Source: Ectobacillus panaciterrae DSM 19096 (GTDB lineage: Bacteria > Bacillota > Bacilli > Bacillales > Bacillaceae_G). From it: a stretch of 64,000 nucleotides of DNA. Positions 62,396-64,000 of the stretch are shown here, in pieces. The translations under genes were made by a program, and so were the position numbers. A model generated the notes under the pieces. It was not told the DNA's origin. It saw only the letters and a list, made by a program, of their open reading frames with translations, and did no database searches. The stretch covers positions 62,001 to 126,000 of the forward strand of contig NZ_AUMR01000003.1 of NCBI RefSeq assembly GCF_000430785.1, given 5' to 3'. Each line of letters opens with the position of its first letter. Positions within the stretch are counted from its first letter, which is position 1.

Positions 62396-64000
62396 AGGTG
62401 GCCAGCGTCATTGTTGACGTGCCGGCGAGACAAACAGACCGCCCGTTTGACTATCTGATTCCGAAACGCTGGGAGGATCTCGTGCAGGCCGGGATGCGTG
62501 TCGTTGTTCCATTTGGTCCGCGTAAGCTGCAGGGCTTTATCATTGCCGTAAAAGATACAATGGATGTAGAAAGAGAAAAGCTAAAGGAATTGAATGAGCT
62601 GCTGGATGTTACGCCTGTTTTAACCGAAGAGCTGCTCGGACTCGGTTTTTGGTTAACGGACGAAACACTTTGTTTCACCATTTCAGCATTCCAAGCAATG
62701 CTTCCGACAGCTGTGAAAGCCACTTATAACAAACAGCTTGTACTGCGCAATCCGGAAGAGATTGAGGAGAATGTTCGCGCTTTGTTCGGCAGCCGCGACA
62801 CGATAGATTGGAAAGACATTGACGAGAAGTGGTATCGATCCGTTCGAAACAGCATCGCTGCAGGGGCCATTGAGGTTGTATACGAGGTAAAGGATCGTGT
62901 TCAAAAGAAAAAACAGCGCGTCATTTATCCGGTGCTGCTTCAAGAAGAAATCGAGCAGATAGCTGCTGGGTTAAAGAGTCAAAAGCAACAGGATCTTTTA
63001 TACTATTTTCTTGAAAACTACGAGCCGATTCCGTTAAAAACTTTGAAGGAAGAGCTTCAAATTACCGACGCGCCGATAAAGACTTTAGTTAAAAAGGGTC
63101 TGCTCTACGAAAAGTATGTGGAAGTATATCGTGATCCGTACGAAGATACCCGCTTCAAGCGGACAAAGCCGTTTCCGCTGACAGAGGAGCAGAAAACATC
63201 TATTGCACCTATCCTCTCTGATATTGAGCAGGAACAGCACCGTACATTTCTGATGTACGGCGTAACAGGAAGCGGAAAGACAGAAATATATTTACAATCA
63301 ATTGAAGCGGTTCTGCAAAAAGGAAAAGAAGCGATTATGCTTGTACCGGAGATTTCGCTCACACCGCAAATGGTAGAGCGCTTTAAAGGCCGCTTCGGTT
63401 CGCAGGTTGCTGTGTTGCACAGCGCTCTTTCTGCAGGCGAGAAATACGACGAGTGGCGGAAGATTCAGCGTAAAGAAGTAAAAGTGGTTGTCGGAGCGCG
63501 TTCGGCTGTATTTGCTCCATTTGAAAATCTCGGCATCATCATTATTGACGAGGAGCATGAATCAAGCTACAAGCAGGAGGATAATCCCCGCTATCATGCA
63601 CGCGATGTGGCTATTCATCGCGGTGAATATCATGGCTGTCCCGTTATTTTAGGCAGCGCGACACCTACCCTGGAGTCGTTTGCCCGGGCATCTAAACATG
63701 TATATCATCTTTTGACTATGTCAAAGCGCATGAACGACCAAGCGCTTCCGACTGTAGAAATTGTAGATATGCGCGAGGAGCTTCGTGAGGGCAATCGCTC
63801 TATGTTCTCGAAGCTTCTGCATGAAAAAATTCAAGATCGGCTTGATAAAAATGAACAAACCGTGCTCTTCTTAAATCGGCGCGGTCATTCCTCGTTTGTG
63901 ATGTGCCGTGATTGCGGATATGTCATGCAATGTCCGCATTGCGATATTTCTTTAACATATCACCGTATGAATCAACGCTTAAAGTGCCATTACTGTAATC
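62392..64000 (+). CDS. priA: Primosomal helicase PriA (partial; C-terminus outside window)
   Basis: About 536 codons are present. The N-terminal 3'-DNA-binding domain (RPFDYLIP, PFGPRKLQGFI) is followed by the helicase core with Walker A YGVTGSGKTEIYL (about residues 290-302) and DEEH in IIIDEEHESSYKQ. The zinc-binding insertion begins near the edge (CRDCGYVMQCPHC, then CHYC). PriA restarts collapsed replication forks. The stop lies beyond 64000. It overlaps the coaBC end (ATGA). Confidence 0.96.
   Translation, partial: MKVASVIVDVPARQTDRPFDYLIPKRWEDLVQAGMRVVVPFGPRKLQGFIIAVKDTMDVEREKLKELNELLDVTPVLTEELLGLGFWLTDETLCFTISAFQAMLPTAVKATYNKQLVLRNPEEIEENVRALFGSRDTIDWKDIDEKWYRSVRNSIAAGAIEVVYEVKDRVQKKKQRVIYPVLLQEEIEQIAAGLKSQKQQDLLYYFLENYEPIPLKTLKEELQITDAPIKTLVKKGLLYEKYVEVYRDPYEDTRFKRTKPFPLTEEQKTSIAPILSDIEQEQHRTFLMYGVTGSGKTEIYLQSIEAVLQKGKEAIMLVPEISLTPQMVERFKGRFGSQVAVLHSALSAGEKYDEWRKIQRKEVKVVVGARSAVFAPFENLGIIIIDEEHESSYKQEDNPRYHARDVAIHRGEYHGCPVILGSATPTLESFARASKHVYHLLTMSKRMNDQALPTVEIVDMREELREGNRSMFSKLLHEKIQDRLDKNEQTVLFLNRRGHSSFVMCRDCGYVMQCPHCDISLTYHRMNQRLKCHYCN

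Overview
The window is chromosomal DNA from a spore-forming Bacillaceae (Firmicutes). The sporulation genes spoVD, spoVE, spoIIGA, sigE, sigG and rsfA are all present. So are a bacillithiol gene (bshC), a PyrR-attenuated pyr operon, a T-box in front of ileS and a meso-DAP type MurE. Gene order follows the Bacillus ylbM to priA backbone. The enoyl-CoA hydratase between rpmF and rsfA recalls the Bacillus cereus/Ectobacillus side of the family, but the species cannot be named from sequence reading alone. No rRNA, tRNA, CRISPR array or intact insertion sequence was seen.

Layout. 1-6.7 kb: ylbM (cut by the window edge), ylbN-rpmF, an enoyl-CoA hydratase, rsfA, ylbP, a panE-like reductase and bshC. 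6.9-24 kb: the division and cell wall (dcw) cluster rsmH-ftsL-pbpB-spoVD-murE-mraY-murD-spoVE, then murB-divIB-ylxW-ylxX-sbp-ftsA-ftsZ. 24.3-26.9 kb: spoIIGA-sigE-sigG, with a spoIIG-type promoter (22-bp spacer) and a sigma-F/G-type promoter. 27-31 kb: ylmC, then ylmD-ylmE-sepF-ylmG-ylmH and divIVA. 31-36.5 kb: T-box-ileS, ylyA, lspA, ylyB. 36.5-47.1 kb: pyrR-pyrB-pyrC-pyrAA-pyrAB-pyrK-pyrD-pyrF-pyrE. 47.1-54.4 kb: an accessory stretch, mostly AT-richer. It holds a YebC-family gene, an orphan HNH (WHH-type) nuclease module, a Spo0E-like gene, a MarR-controlled osmolyte-type ABC transporter with a quinone oxidoreductase-like gene, a GC-rich SnoaL-like gene and an unrecognised ORF. 54.4-64 kb: rqcH (reverse strand), the yloB calcium ATPase, yloC, remA, gmk, rpoZ, coaBC and priA (cut by the window edge).

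The genes join into a few programmes. Peptidoglycan precursors (murE, mraY, murD, murB) feed the septal machinery (ftsL, pbpB, divIB, ftsA, ftsZ, sepF, divIVA), and spoVD and spoVE do the same for the spore cortex. SpoIIGA activates pro-sigma-E, and sigma-G follows in the forespore. The pyr genes make UMP from bicarbonate, glutamine and aspartate under PyrR control.

The unusual points are mostly absences and remodelling. mraZ is missing before rsmH. murG is missing between spoVE and murB and is replaced by about 390 bp of non-homologous DNA carrying a promoter and an operator-like inverted repeat. The uracil permease gene pyrP is missing between pyrR and pyrB, and pyrB seems to have gained its own promoter beyond the last attenuator. 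ylbM appears to start at ATA. A GTCTAGCTCC...GAACGAGCCGG intergenic repeat follows three terminators. A segment of about 150 bp is present in two inverted copies 14 kb apart, one of them inside the orphan nuclease frame.
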